A stretch of DNA of 54,059 nt from Burkholderiales bacterium (GTDB lineage: Bacteria; Pseudomonadota; Gammaproteobacteria; Burkholderiales; Burkholderiaceae_C): contig JACPVA010000016.1 in NCBI GenBank assembly GCA_016191995.1, forward strand, positions 1-54,059, read 5' to 3'. The first letter of the stretch is position 1; each line of letters opens with the position of its first letter. Positions 15,727 to 26,516 of the stretch are shown in pieces. The notes beneath the pieces are model-generated. The model saw nothing but the letters and a program-made list of their open reading frames with translations. It made no database searches and was not told the DNA's origin. A program made the position numbers and the translations under genes.

Positions 15727-17160
15727 TCAGTCCTCCAGCACCCAGGTGTCCTTGGTCCCGCCGCCCTGCGACGAGTTGACGACCAGCGAGCCCTCCTTCA
15801 GCGCCACGCGCGTCAGCCCGCCAGGCACCATCTGCACGCTCTTGCCCGAAAGCACGAAGGGCCGCAGGTCGATGTGGCGCGGTGCGATGCCGGCGTCGAC
15901 GAAGGTCGGGCAGGTCGACAACGCCAGCGTCGGCTGCGCGATGTAGTTGCCCGGGTTGGCCACCAGCGCGGCGCGGAAGGCCTCGATCTCGGCCCGCGTT
16001 GCCGCCGGGCCGACGAGCATGCCGTAGCCACCGGCGCCGTGCACCTCCTTGACGACGAGCTCGCCGAGGTGGTCGAGCACATGCGCCAGCTCGTCGGGGC
16101 GCCGGCACTGCCAGGTCGGCACGTTGGCGAGGATGGGCTTCTCGCCGAGGTAGAACTCGATCATCGCCGGCACGTAGGGGTAGATGCTCTTGTCGTCGGC
16201 GATGCCGGTGCCGATCGCGTTGCACAGCGTCACGTTGCCGCGCCGGTAGGCGTCCAGCAAGCCGGCGCAGCCCAGCGTCGAGTCGCGCCGGAACGCAAGC
16301 GGGTCGAGGAAGTCGTCGTCGATGCGGCGGTAGATGACGTCGACCCGCTGCGGCCCCTGCGTGGTGCGCATGTAGACGAAGCCGCCGTCGACGAACAGGT
16401 CCTGCCCCTCGACCAGCTCGACCCCCATCTGCTGCGCGAGGAAGGCGTGCTCGAAGTAGGCGCTGTTGTACATGCCGGGGGTCAGCACGACGACCGTCGG
16501 GTCGTCGGCCGCCGGCGGTGCGACCTCGCGCAGCGTCTCCAGCAGCAGGTCCGGGTAGTGCGCCACCGGCGCGATGCGGTGCAGCCGGAACAGCTCGGGG
16601 AACAGCCGCATCGTCATCTTGCGGTTCTCCAGCATGTAGCTGACGCCGCTGGGCACGCGCAGGTTGTCCTCCAGCACGTAGGTGACCGCGCTGCCGTCGG
16701 CCTGCGGCGCGCGCACGATGTCGATGCCGGCGATGTGCGAGTAGACGCCGCCGGCGACGTCGACGCCGGCCATCTCGGGGCGGAATTGCGCATTGCCGAG
16801 CACCTGCTCGCGCGGGACGATACCGGCCTTCAGGATCTCCTGCCCGTGGTAGACATCGTGGACGAAGCGGTTCAGCGCGTTGACGCGCTGGCGCAGCCCG
16901 GCCTTCATCCGCTGCCACTCGTCGCGCGGGAAGATGCGCGGGATGAGGTCGAACGGAATCAGCCGCTCGGTGCCGGCGCCGTCGGCGTCCTTGGCGCCGT
17001 AGACCGCAAAGGTGATGCCGACGCGGCGGAAGACGAGCTCGGCCTCCTGCCGCTGCCGCCGCATGACCTCGGGCGGCTGCTGGGCGAGCCAGTCGGCATA
17101 GGCCCGGTAGTGCGTTCGCACCGCGCCGCCGGCCATGTGCATCTCGTCGTAGCCGTTCAT
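15727..17160 (-). CDS. Circularly permuted ATP-grasp type 2 protein
   Basis: A 477-residue protein of the circularly permuted ATP-grasp family (formerly DUF404/DUF407). Typical blocks are FDLIPRIFPRDEW (residues ~75-87), NRFVHDVYHGQEIL, EDNLRVPSGVSYMLENR, LCNAIGTGIADDKSIYPYVP and the C-terminal NSSQGGGTKDTWVLED. The family is predicted to ligate amino acids or peptides using ATP, with partner alpha-E proteins; substrates are unknown. The start at 17160 has a strong ribosome site (GAGGAGGT) in front. It is first in a short operon with the alpha-E gene. The transglutaminase and Anbu-type partner genes often found with this pair are absent next to it. comEC ends 65 bp upstream on the same strand. 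Confidence 0.93.
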   Translation of the reverse strand: MNGYDEMHMAGGAVRTHYRAYADWLAQQPPEVMRRQRQEAELVFRRVGITFAVYGAKDADGAGTERLIPFDLIPRIFPRDEWQRMKAGLRQRVNALNRFVHDVYHGQEILKAGIVPREQVLGNAQFRPEMAGVDVAGGVYSHIAGIDIVRAPQADGSAVTYVLEDNLRVPSGVSYMLENRKMTMRLFPELFRLHRIAPVAHYPDLLLETLREVAPPAADDPTVVVLTPGMYNSAYFEHAFLAQQMGVELVEGQDLFVDGGFVYMRTTQGPQRVDVIYRRIDDDFLDPLAFRRDSTLGCAGLLDAYRRGNVTLCNAIGTGIADDKSIYPYVPAMIEFYLGEKPILANVPTWQCRRPDELAHVLDHLGELVVKEVHGAGGYGMLVGPAATRAEIEAFRAALVANPGNYIAQPTLALSTCPTFVDAGIAPRHIDLRPFVLSGKSVQMVPGGLTRVALKEGSLVVNSSQGGGTKDTWVLED

Positions 17161-17224
17161 CGTCGGACCTCCTCTGTCTCGCCGGCACACGGCACCGCGG
17201 CAGATGCGCCGCCGCGCGTGCGAG

Positions 17225-19696
17225 TCAGGGCCGATGATGCCAGTAGCGGCGGCTGCGCTCGCGCTCGCACCGGCCATCGCCTTCGCCGTCCCAGGTCCAG
17301 GCGCCGCAGCGGTCGCTGCGGACGACGCGGATGCCGCGCGGGTCGTAGCGCGCGAGCACATCGGGCGCCGGGTGCCCGAAGCGGCTGCGGTAGGCCGCCT
17401 GCACGAACGCGATGCGCGGCGCCACGGCGTCGAGCAGGGCCGCGCTCGACGAGGTCCTCGACCCGTGGTGCGGCACCATCATCGCGCTGGCGCGCAGCGC
17501 GCCGGGTGCCGACAGCGCCAGCGCCGACTCCTGCGCCGCCTCCAGGTCGCCGGTCAGCAGCAGCGTCGCACCGCGCGCATCGCGCACCCGCAGCACGCAG
17601 CTGAGCGAATTCGGCGGCGTGCCCGCCGGCGCGGGTAGCGCCCCGGGCAGCGGGTGCAGCAGCTCGAAGTCCACACCGTCCCAGACCCATCGCAGCCCGG
17701 CGGCGCAGTCGCGGTGCGGGATCGGCGCCGCGCGCAGCGGATGATCGGCCGCGATCGTCGTGACGAGTGCCGCCACCGGCATCGACGCCAGCAGCGACGC
17801 CGCGCCGCCGACATGATCGCTGTCGACATGGCTGAGCAGCAGCATGTCCGCCGCGCGCTCGCCGCGTGCGCGCAGCAGCGGCAGCAGCAGGCGCGCGCCG
17901 GCGTCGCCGGACAGGCCCCAGGCCGGGCCGGCGTCGTAGACGAGCAGGTGGCCGCGCGTGCGCACGAGCACCGCCGTGCCCTGCCCGACATCGAGCGCGA
18001 CGGCCTCGAACCGCCCCGGCGCCGGAGGCGACGGCGCCGGCCAGGCCATCGGCAGCAGCAGCGCGGCACCGAGCGCGCGCACCCGCCACGGCAGCGGCAA
18101 GACCAGTAGGATGCCGCCGAGCAGCCCGGCCGCGGCGGCCCAGGGCGGCGCCGCCGCGGCCCACCACAGCGCGCCCGGCCAGGAGGCGAACCAGGCCAGG
18201 GCCGCCGCCAGCGCCTGCAGCACCGCCGCCGCCGCCGACCACAGCACCGGCCAGGCCGCCCCGGCCAGCGCCAGCGGCGTGGCCACCAGCGTCACCGCGG
18301 GGATCGCGACCAGGTTGGCCGCGAAGCCGACCAGCGACAGCTGCTGGAAGAACAGCAGCGTCAACGGCGCCAGCCCGAGCGTGGCGACGACCTGGGTGCG
18401 CAGGCCGGCTCGCAGCGCGGCACCGACGCGCGCGGCCATGCCCGGCGCCGCCGCGCGCGCGTCGCCCTCGGGTTGCGACACCATCAGCAGCGCGACGGCG
18501 ACGAAGGACAGCCAGAACCCGGGCTGCAGCAGCGCCCAGGGATCGCCCAGCGTCACCGCGACCGCCGCCGCCAGCAACACCCAGGGCGCCGGCCAGCGCA
18601 GGCCGCGCGCGCGCAGCGCGACGACGACCGCCAGCATCAGCACCGTGCGCTGCGCCGGCACGCCCCAGCCGGCGAGCAGCGCATACCCGATCGCCAGCGC
18701 CAGCCCGCCCCAGCGCGCCGCCAGCGGTGCCGGCAGCGCGCGCATCAGTGCCGCCGAGCGCCGCCAGACCAGCCCGACCGCGGCCGCCGCGAGCCAGGCG
18801 AACATCGTCACGTGCAGGCCGCTGACGACCATCAGGTGGACGACGCCGGTGGCGCGGAAGAGCTCCCAGTCGGCGCGCTCGACCGCACCCTGGTCGCCGA
18901 TCGCCAGCGCGGCGACGACCCCGGCGCTGCGCGGATCGTCGACCTGCGCGTCGATGCGGTCGCGCAGGCGCTGGCGCAGCCGCGCGACCGCGTAGCCGTC
19001 GGCATCGCCGAGCCGCTCGGCATCACCCGGTTGGCGCGCGCGCACGCTGCCGCTGGCGCGCAGGCCGCGCTCCCACATCCACAGCTCGAGGTCGAAGCCA
19101 TGCGGATTCATCGCGCCGTGCGGGCGCTTCAGCCGCACCGGCAACCGCCAGCGTTCGCCGGCGCGCGGCTCGGCCCGCGCATCCCCCGCGGGCAAGCCGC
19201 GCAGCGGCGCGGGAGGCTGCGCGGCCGGGTCGGCGCCGGTTTCGCCTGCCGCGCGGTACCAGGCCAGCGCGATGCGGCCCGGCAGCTCCACCGGCGCGCC
19301 GTCGAGCGTCGCCTGCTCGGGTTCGAACTCGAAGCGCAGACCCTCTGGCGCGCGCCGCGGCAGCGTCGCGACGACGCCGCTGACGACGAGGTCGCGCCCT
19401 TCCAGCGCCGCCGGCAGGCTGTCCGCCAGCCGCAGCAGCGCGCGCGCGCCGGTGCTGGCGAATCCCAGCAGCGCGAGCGCGAGCGCGGCCAGCAGCACCG
19501 CCACGCGCGGCCGCGCCGAGCCACCCAGCGCCAGCGCCAGCGCGATCACGCCGCCGGCGGCGGCCCACGCATAGCCGCTGCCGGCCCAAACGTCGGGCTG
19601 CTGCAACTGCAGTGCGACGCCGCCGATCCAGGCCAGGCCCCAGAGCGCCAGGGCCCAGCCGCTGCCTTCGTCGCGCTGGCCCTGGCCTTGCACCAT
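17225..19696 (-). CDS. comEC: ComEC/Rec2 competence DNA-uptake channel protein
   Basis: An 823-residue inner-membrane protein that would carry single-stranded DNA into the cytoplasm. It has the expected three parts: an N-terminal DUF4131 region, the polytopic competence domain (conserved VVSGLHVTMFAWLAAAAVG and GWGVPAQRTVLML), and a C-terminal metallo-beta-lactamase-like domain with LLSHVDSDHVGG and later MMVPHHGSRTSS. The nuclease-like metal motif HxDxDH is intact. The start MVQGQGQRDEG at 19696 is the first ATG before the first membrane segment. It is divergent from the RidA-family gene (137 bp between), with a small GACCCC/GGGGTC hairpin at about 19731-19748 in the shared region. Confidence 0.94.
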   Translation of the reverse strand: MVQGQGQRDEGSGWALALWGLAWIGGVALQLQQPDVWAGSGYAWAAAGGVIALALALGGSARPRVAVLLAALALALLGFASTGARALLRLADSLPAALEGRDLVVSGVVATLPRRAPEGLRFEFEPEQATLDGAPVELPGRIALAWYRAAGETGADPAAQPPAPLRGLPAGDARAEPRAGERWRLPVRLKRPHGAMNPHGFDLELWMWERGLRASGSVRARQPGDAERLGDADGYAVARLRQRLRDRIDAQVDDPRSAGVVAALAIGDQGAVERADWELFRATGVVHLMVVSGLHVTMFAWLAAAAVGLVWRRSAALMRALPAPLAARWGGLALAIGYALLAGWGVPAQRTVLMLAVVVALRARGLRWPAPWVLLAAAVAVTLGDPWALLQPGFWLSFVAVALLMVSQPEGDARAAAPGMAARVGAALRAGLRTQVVATLGLAPLTLLFFQQLSLVGFAANLVAIPAVTLVATPLALAGAAWPVLWSAAAAVLQALAAALAWFASWPGALWWAAAAPPWAAAAGLLGGILLVLPLPWRVRALGAALLLPMAWPAPSPPAPGRFEAVALDVGQGTAVLVRTRGHLLVYDAGPAWGLSGDAGARLLLPLLRARGERAADMLLLSHVDSDHVGGAASLLASMPVAALVTTIAADHPLRAAPIPHRDCAAGLRWVWDGVDFELLHPLPGALPAPAGTPPNSLSCVLRVRDARGATLLLTGDLEAAQESALALSAPGALRASAMMVPHHGSRTSSSAALLDAVAPRIAFVQAAYRSRFGHPAPDVLARYDPRGIRVVRSDRCGAWTWDGEGDGRCERERSRRYWHHRP

Positions 19697-19833
19697 GATG
19701 GGCCAGTGTAGGATCGCGCAGCGAGCGCGCCGACCCCTCCGAAGGGGTCCCTCCGGGCATCCCACCTGCCGACCTGCCCGGCCCGCTTCCTGGCCCCGCG
19801 CGCTTTGCGCCCACCTCCTGCACGACCGCTGCC

Positions 19834-20292
19834 ATGTCCGTCCAATCCCGCCTGCAATCCCTCGGCATCACGCTGCCCGCCGTGGCCGTCCCGGCCGCCG
19901 CCTACGTGCCCTTCGTGCGCAGCGGCAAGCTCGTCTTCCTGTCCGGCCACATCGCGCGCAAGGACGGCAAGCCCTGGGTCGGCCAGCTCGGCGCCGGCAT
20001 GGCCACCGCCGAGGGCCGGGCCGCGGCGCGCGCGGTGGCGATCGACCTGCTCGGCACGCTGGACGCCGCCGCCGGCGGCCTGGACCAGGTCGCGCGCATC
20101 GTCAAGGTCATGAGCCTGGTCAACAGCACGCCCGGCTTCACCGAGCAGCACCTGGTGACCAACGGCTGCTCCGAACTGCTGGTCGAGGTCTTCGGGCAGG
20201 AGGTCGGCGCGCACGCGCGCAGCGCCTTCGGCGTCGCGCAGCTGCCGCTGGGCTCCTGCGTCGAGATCGAGCTGATCGCCGAGTTGACGTGA
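19834..20292 (+). CDS. RidA/YjgF-family protein
   Basis: A 152-residue protein of the RidA superfamily (YjgF/YER057c/UK114), small trimeric proteins; some hydrolyse reactive enamine/imine intermediates. Family features are YVPFVRSGKLVFLSGHI (residues ~24-40), a central VARIVKVMSLVNSTPGF and the C-terminal RSAFGVAQLPLGSCVEIE, where the Arg equals the substrate-binding Arg of RidA. At about 150 residues it belongs to the longer YjgF-like subgroup, whose members may not all have imine deaminase activity. The stop codon is immediately followed by the dispersed repeat cluster at 20295. Confidence 0.9.
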   Translation: MSVQSRLQSLGITLPAVAVPAAAYVPFVRSGKLVFLSGHIARKDGKPWVGQLGAGMATAEGRAAARAVAIDLLGTLDAAAGGLDQVARIVKVMSLVNSTPGFTEQHLVTNGCSELLVEVFGQEVGAHARSAFGVAQLPLGSCVEIELIAELT

Positions 20293-20294
20293 GG

Positions 20295-20371
20295 CCCCCA
20301 CGCTCGCTCGCGCTCGCTGCCCCCCGAGGGGGCGCGTCAGCACCTTCGGGCGGCCGGGCGGTGCTGACGTG
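20295..20371 (+). repeat. Dispersed repeat family 1, short form, copy 1
   Basis: Starts two bases after the RidA-family stop codon. It has a block close to CCCCCACGCTCACTGCGTTC, then the hairpin GCCCCC-CGA-GGGGGC, then a second hairpin with arms CGTCAGCACC and GGTGCTGACG. Two more copies follow directly. Confidence 0.85.
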
Positions 20372-20374
20372 AGG

Positions 20375-20525
20375 CCCCCACGCTCACTGCGTTCGCTGCC
20401 CCCCAAGGGGGCGCTTGCTGCGGACCGGCAAAGCCGGATCCGCGGAAGGGCTTGGCTGGGCCGGTTTCACGCCCCCCGCGAGGGGGCGCGTCAGCACCTT
20501 CGGGCGGCCGGGCGGTGCTCACGTG
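20375..20525 (+). repeat. Dispersed repeat family 1, long form
   Basis: Begins with CCCCCACGCTCACTGCGTTC, then the GCCCCC/GGGGGC hairpin (here with a CAA loop), then the block TGCTGCGGACCGGCAAAGCC with its own GGACCGGC/GCCGGATCC hairpin. It closes with a further G-run hairpin and the CGTCAGCACC/GGTGCT hairpin. The middle block also occurs at 24470-24556 and 34844-34938. Confidence 0.85.
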
Positions 20526-20528
20526 ATG

Positions 20529-20605
20529 CCCCCACGCTCACTGCGTTCGCTGCCCCCCGAGGGGGCGCGTCAGCACCTTCGGGCGGCCGGGCGGTGCTGA
20601 CGTGA
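20529..20605 (+). repeat. Dispersed repeat family 1, short form, copy 2
   Basis: Nearly identical to copy 1. The second hairpin has arms 20568-20577 and 20593-20602, so its last base is the G of the dsbB GTG start codon. The three units together fill the whole 309-bp gap between the RidA-family gene and dsbB. Confidence 0.85.
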
Positions 20606-21075
20606 CCTCACTCGGCGCCGTGCCGCGGCGCGCGTGGCTGGCGGCGGTGGCGGTCTTCGCGCTCGCCGCCGTCGGCGCGGCGCTGTACACGCAGCATGGC
20701 TGGGACATGCTGCCCTGCCCCTGGTGCGTGCTGCAGCGGCTGGTCTTCGTCGCCATCGCCGCGGTCGCGCTGCTCGGGCTGCTGTGGCCACCCGCCGGTG
20801 CGGCCGGCGTGCTGGCGCTGGGCGCCTGCGGCGTGGCCGCTGCGCTGTGGCAGCATTTCGTCGCCGCCAGCAGCGCGAGCTGCGACCAGACAATGGCCGA
20901 CCGCATCGTCGCCGCCACCGGCCTGGACGGCCGCTTCCCCGAGGTCTTCATGGCTATGACGACCTGCGCCGACGGCGCGGTCGACCTCGCGGGGCTGCCG
21001 TACGAGCTGTGGAGCCTGGCGGCGTTCGCGCTGTGCATGCTCGGCGCGGCGCTGGCGCTGCGCGCGCGCCGCTGA
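20602..21075 (+). CDS. dsbB: Disulfide bond formation protein B (DsbB)
   Basis: A 157-residue inner-membrane protein with four predicted membrane segments that reoxidises DsbA and passes electrons to quinone. The first periplasmic pair is CPWC (Cys39, Cys42) in LPCPWCVLQR, where the Arg is the quinone-site residue. The second pair is Cys94 and Cys122 in the long second loop. The start is GTG at 20602; there is no ATG that keeps the first membrane helix. The GTG lies at the very end of the upstream repeat hairpin and no strong ribosome site is visible, so translation may be inefficient or structure-controlled. It is followed by the convergent parC gene. Confidence 0.9.
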   Translation: MTSLGAVPRRAWLAAVAVFALAAVGAALYTQHGWDMLPCPWCVLQRLVFVAIAAVALLGLLWPPAGAAGVLALGACGVAAALWQHFVAASSASCDQTMADRIVAATGLDGRFPEVFMAMTTCADGAVDLAGLPYELWSLAAFALCMLGAALALRARR

Positions 21076-21178
21076 GCGGTCAGCCGCCAGCCTGCGGCCG
21101 AGCCGTCGACCGCCGGCCAGCGCGCTGGCGTCGCGAGCGCAGGCGCAACCGCCAGGGACCCGCGCGCGGGCTGGCGCC

Positions 21179-23515
<2,337 letters not shown>

Positions 23516-23708
23516 CGGATCGGTCGGGAGAAGTCGGTGCGGCCGGCGCGCCGCGCGCCGGCCGAGGCGCGGATCATAGGGATGCGGCGCGGCCGCCATG
23601 TCGACGGCGCACCCGCGCCGCGATCATCGGCGGTACGAGTCGATGGCCGCGGGCCGCACCGGGCGCGGCCGCCCGGGCCGCGCGCGGCGGCGGCGCCCGA
23701 GGGGCGCG

Positions 23709-24422
23709 CTACTCGCCGAGGTAGGCGGCGCGGACCTTGGGGTCGTCCAGCAGCGCCTGGGCCTGGCCGCTCATCGTGACCACGCCGGACTCCATCACGT
23801 AGCCGCGGTCGGCCAGCGCCAGCGCGCGGCTGGCGTTCTGCTCCACCAGCATCACCGTCGTGCCGCGCGCGTGGATGTCGTGCACGACCTCGAAGATCTT
23901 GTCCACCATGATCGGGCTCAGCCCCATCGACGGCTCGTCGAGCAGCAGCACCTTCGGCCGCGCCATCAGCGCGCGCCCCATCGCCAGCATCTGCTGCTCG
24001 CCGCCGCTCATCGTGCCGGCCAGCTGCCGCGCGCGCTCCTTCAGGCGCGGGAAGATCTCGAACACGCGGTCGATGTCGGCGTCGATCTCGGCGTCCCGGC
24101 GCGTGAAGGCGCCCATCTGCAGGTTCTCGACGATCGTCATGCGCGCGAACACGCCCCGCCCCTCGGGCACCATCACCAGCCCCTGCGCGACCAGGTCCCA
24201 CGGCCCCTGCCCGCGCGTGGCCTGCCCGAGGTACTCGACCTGCCCGTCGGCCAGCGGCTGCACGCCGGTGACGGCCTTCAGCGTCGTCGTCTTGCCCGCG
24301 CCGTTGGCGCCGATCAGGCTGACGAGCTCGCCCTCGCACACCTCGAAGTCGACCCCCTTGACGGCCTGGATGCCGCCGTAGGCGACCTTCAGCCCCTGGA
24401 CCTTCAGCAATGTGGTAGCCAT
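23709..24422 (-). CDS. livF: Branched-chain amino-acid ABC transporter ATP-binding protein LivF
   Basis: A 237-residue ABC ATPase. Walker A is GANGAGKTT (residues ~38-46), the signature LSGGQ-like motif is MSGGEQQMLAMGRAL and Walker B is KVLLLDEPSMGLSP; the His-switch position lies after MLVEQNASRALALADR. The short ~237-residue length and LSP after Walker B are typical of LivF. It energises branched-chain amino acid (or related amide/urea-type) uptake together with LivG. It is last in livHMGF, separated from livG by 141 bp holding a dispersed repeat; the other junctions in this operon are tight. Confidence 0.93.
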   Translation of the reverse strand: MATTLLKVQGLKVAYGGIQAVKGVDFEVCEGELVSLIGANGAGKTTTLKAVTGVQPLADGQVEYLGQATRGQGPWDLVAQGLVMVPEGRGVFARMTIVENLQMGAFTRRDAEIDADIDRVFEIFPRLKERARQLAGTMSGGEQQMLAMGRALMARPKVLLLDEPSMGLSPIMVDKIFEVVHDIHARGTTVMLVEQNASRALALADRGYVMESGVVTMSGQAQALLDDPKVRAAYLGE

Positions 24423-24469
24423 CTCAGTTATCCATGGCGCCCGCACGCGACGCGCGACGCAGGAATGCG

Positions 24470-24556
24470 TCCCAGCCAAGGTCTTGCGCGGATCCGGCTC
24501 TGCCGGTCCGCAGCAAGCGCCCCCTCGGGGGGCAGCGAACGCAGTGAGCGTGGGGG
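24470..24556 (-). repeat. Dispersed repeat family 1, long form (between livG and livF)
   Basis: Reads on the minus strand, the same direction as the liv genes, starting eight bases after the livG stop codon with CCCCCACGCTCACTGCGTTC. The G/C-run hairpin and the GGACCGGC/GCCGGATCC hairpin follow. It could pause or end transcription between livG and livF. Confidence 0.85.
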
Positions 24557-24563
24557 CGCCACG

Positions 24564-25340
24564 TCAATGTGCCTTGTGCCCGGCGCCGAGGTAGGCCTCG
24601 ATCACCTTCTCGTCGCGCTGCACCTCGCCGGGCGTGCCCTGCGCGATCGCCTTGCCGTAGTCCAGCACGGTGACGCGGTCGCACAGCCCCATGACGAGCT
24701 TGACGTCGTGCTCGATCAGCAAGATGGTGCGCCCGTCGTGGCGGATGCGGTCGATCAGCTCTCTGAGCACGACCTTCTCGGTGGCGTTCATGCCGGCGGC
24801 GGGCTCGTCCAGCGCCACCAGCACCGGGTCGGTGGCCAGCGCGCGCGCGATCTCCAGCCGCCGCTGGTCGCCGTAGGACAGGGTGCGCGCCTTGTAGTCG
24901 GCGTAGCGGCCGATGCCGACGTAGTCCAGCAGCTCGCGCGCACGCTCGGCAATCGCGCGCTCCTCGGCCTTGAACCCCGGGGTGCGCAGCACCGCGCCCA
25001 GCAGCCCCGATCGGGTGCGCACGTGGCGCCCGACCATGACGTTTTCCAGCGCGGTCATCTCGGCGAACAGCCGGATGTTCTGGAAGGTGCGCGCGATGCC
25101 GGCCTTGGCGACCTGGTGCACGGCCTCGGGCCGGTAGGCCTTGCCGCCGAGCTCGAAGCGCCCGGCATCCGGCGTGTACAGCCCGGTCAGGACGTTGAAG
25201 AAGGTGGTCTTGCCCGCGCCGTTGGGCCCGATCAGCCCGTAGACCTGCCCGGCGCGGATCGTCATGCCGACCTCGGACAAGGCCTGCAGCCCGCCGAAGC
25301 GCTTGGACACGCCTTGCACGTCGAGCACGATCTCGCTCAC
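24564..25340 (-). CDS. livG: Branched-chain amino-acid ABC transporter ATP-binding protein LivG
   Basis: A 258-residue ABC ATPase. Walker A is GPNGAGKTTFFNVLTG (residues ~38-53), with the LivG-typical continuation ARTFQNIRLFAEMTALENVMVG. The signature region is LSYGDQRRLEIARAL and Walker B is VLVALDEPAAGMN. The start is taken as GTG at 25340 because GGAGGG lies well spaced in front of it; an ATG at 25409 would give 23 extra residues unlike the family. It is third in livHMGF, with the livM stop 78 bp upstream. Confidence 0.92.
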   Translation of the reverse strand: MSEIVLDVQGVSKRFGGLQALSEVGMTIRAGQVYGLIGPNGAGKTTFFNVLTGLYTPDAGRFELGGKAYRPEAVHQVAKAGIARTFQNIRLFAEMTALENVMVGRHVRTRSGLLGAVLRTPGFKAEERAIAERARELLDYVGIGRYADYKARTLSYGDQRRLEIARALATDPVLVALDEPAAGMNATEKVVLRELIDRIRHDGRTILLIEHDVKLVMGLCDRVTVLDYGKAIAQGTPGEVQRDEKVIEAYLGAGHKAH

Positions 25341-25418
25341 TGGACTTCCCTCCGCGCTGCGCGCTCCGCGATGAGCGCTTGGGAGCGGCCCGGCGCGTTC
25401 ATCGCCCATGCCCCCCGT

Positions 25419-26501
25419 TCAACGTGCCGCCGCCGGCGCGGCCTTGCCGTGCTCGGGGCTGGGCCACAGCCCGCGCGGGCGCAGCAGCATGATGACGATC
25501 ATCGCCAGCGCGATCAGCAGCTGGCGCAGGATCGCCGCGTCCAGCCGCCCGTCGGTCATCTGCTGCAGCGGCCCGGCCACATAGCGCAGCACCTCCGGCA
25601 GCGCCGACAGCAGCACCGCGCCCAGGATCACGCCGGGCAGGTGGCCGATGCCGCCGAGCACGACCATGGCCACGATCATGACGCTTTCCATCAGCGAGAA
25701 CGACTCCGGCGAGACGAAGCCCTGGAAGGCGGCGAACATCGAGCCCGCCACGCCGCCGAAAGTGGCCCCCATCCCGAAGGCCAGCAGCTTCATGTTGCGG
25801 GTGTTGATGCCCATGGCCTTGGCGGCGATCTCGTCTTCGCGGATCGCCATCCACGCGCGGCCGATGCGCGAGGTCTCCAGCCGCCAGCACACCAGCACGC
25901 TGAAGACCACCAGCGCCAGGAACAGGTAGTAGTACAGCGTCACCGACGGGATCGCGAAGCCGCCGATCTCGATACCCTTGCCGAAGTCGAGGCCGAAGAT
26001 GCGCATCGAGTCGATGCGGTCCAGCCCGCGCGGGCCGTTGGTGATGTTGACCGGGTGCTCGAGGTTGTTCATGAACACGCGGATGATCTCGCCGAAGCCC
26101 AGCGTGACGATGGCCAGGTAGTCGCCGCGCAGCTTGAGCACCGGGGTGCCCAGCACGATGCCAGCGATGGCGGCCAGGAGGGCCGCCAGCGGCACGACGA
26201 TCCAGATCGGGGTGTGCAGCCCGTTGGGCAGCAGCTGCGCGATCCACTCGAAGGTCTCGAACAGGTGCGGGCTGGCCATGAGCGCGAACATGTACGCGCC
26301 GACCGCGTAGAAGGCGACGTAGCCCAGGTCGAGCAGCCCGGCGTAGCCGACGACGATGTTCAGCCCCAGCGCGAGCAGCACGTACAGCAGCGCCAGCGCC
26401 AGGATGCGCACCCAGCCGGCGCCGAACTGCTGCGCCAGCAGCGGCAGCGCCAGCAGCGCCAGCGCGGCCACCAGGAAGACGACGATGCGGTTGCCCTTCA
26501 T
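25419..26501 (-). CDS. livM: Branched-chain amino-acid ABC transporter permease LivM
   Basis: A 360-residue inner-membrane permease with about ten hydrophobic segments. Family blocks include GLNIVVGYAGLLDLGYVAFYAVGAY (residues ~47-71, shown here only as a landmark in two parts: VVGYAGLLDLG and AFYAVGAY), LRGDYLAIVTLGFGEI, the ITNGPRGL loop and the EAA-like coupling helix SRIGRAWMAIREDEIAAKAMGI. A late GGIGHLPGVILGA is typical as well. It pairs with LivH to form the channel. Start ATG with a GGGAGGGG ribosome site; the livH stop is 15 bp upstream, so the two are co-translated. Confidence 0.94.
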   Translation of the reverse strand: MKGNRIVVFLVAALALLALPLLAQQFGAGWVRILALALLYVLLALGLNIVVGYAGLLDLGYVAFYAVGAYMFALMASPHLFETFEWIAQLLPNGLHTPIWIVVPLAALLAAIAGIVLGTPVLKLRGDYLAIVTLGFGEIIRVFMNNLEHPVNITNGPRGLDRIDSMRIFGLDFGKGIEIGGFAIPSVTLYYYLFLALVVFSVLVCWRLETSRIGRAWMAIREDEIAAKAMGINTRNMKLLAFGMGATFGGVAGSMFAAFQGFVSPESFSLMESVMIVAMVVLGGIGHLPGVILGAVLLSALPEVLRYVAGPLQQMTDGRLDAAILRQLLIALAMIVIMLLRPRGLWPSPEHGKAAPAAAR

Positions 26502-26516
26502 GCTGGCCCCTCCCGC

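Noticed and set aside
14689..17604. A 971-codon plus-strand frame opposite the ATP-grasp and alpha-E genes
   Set aside because: The minus-strand genes carry clear motifs, strong ribosome sites and normal lengths.
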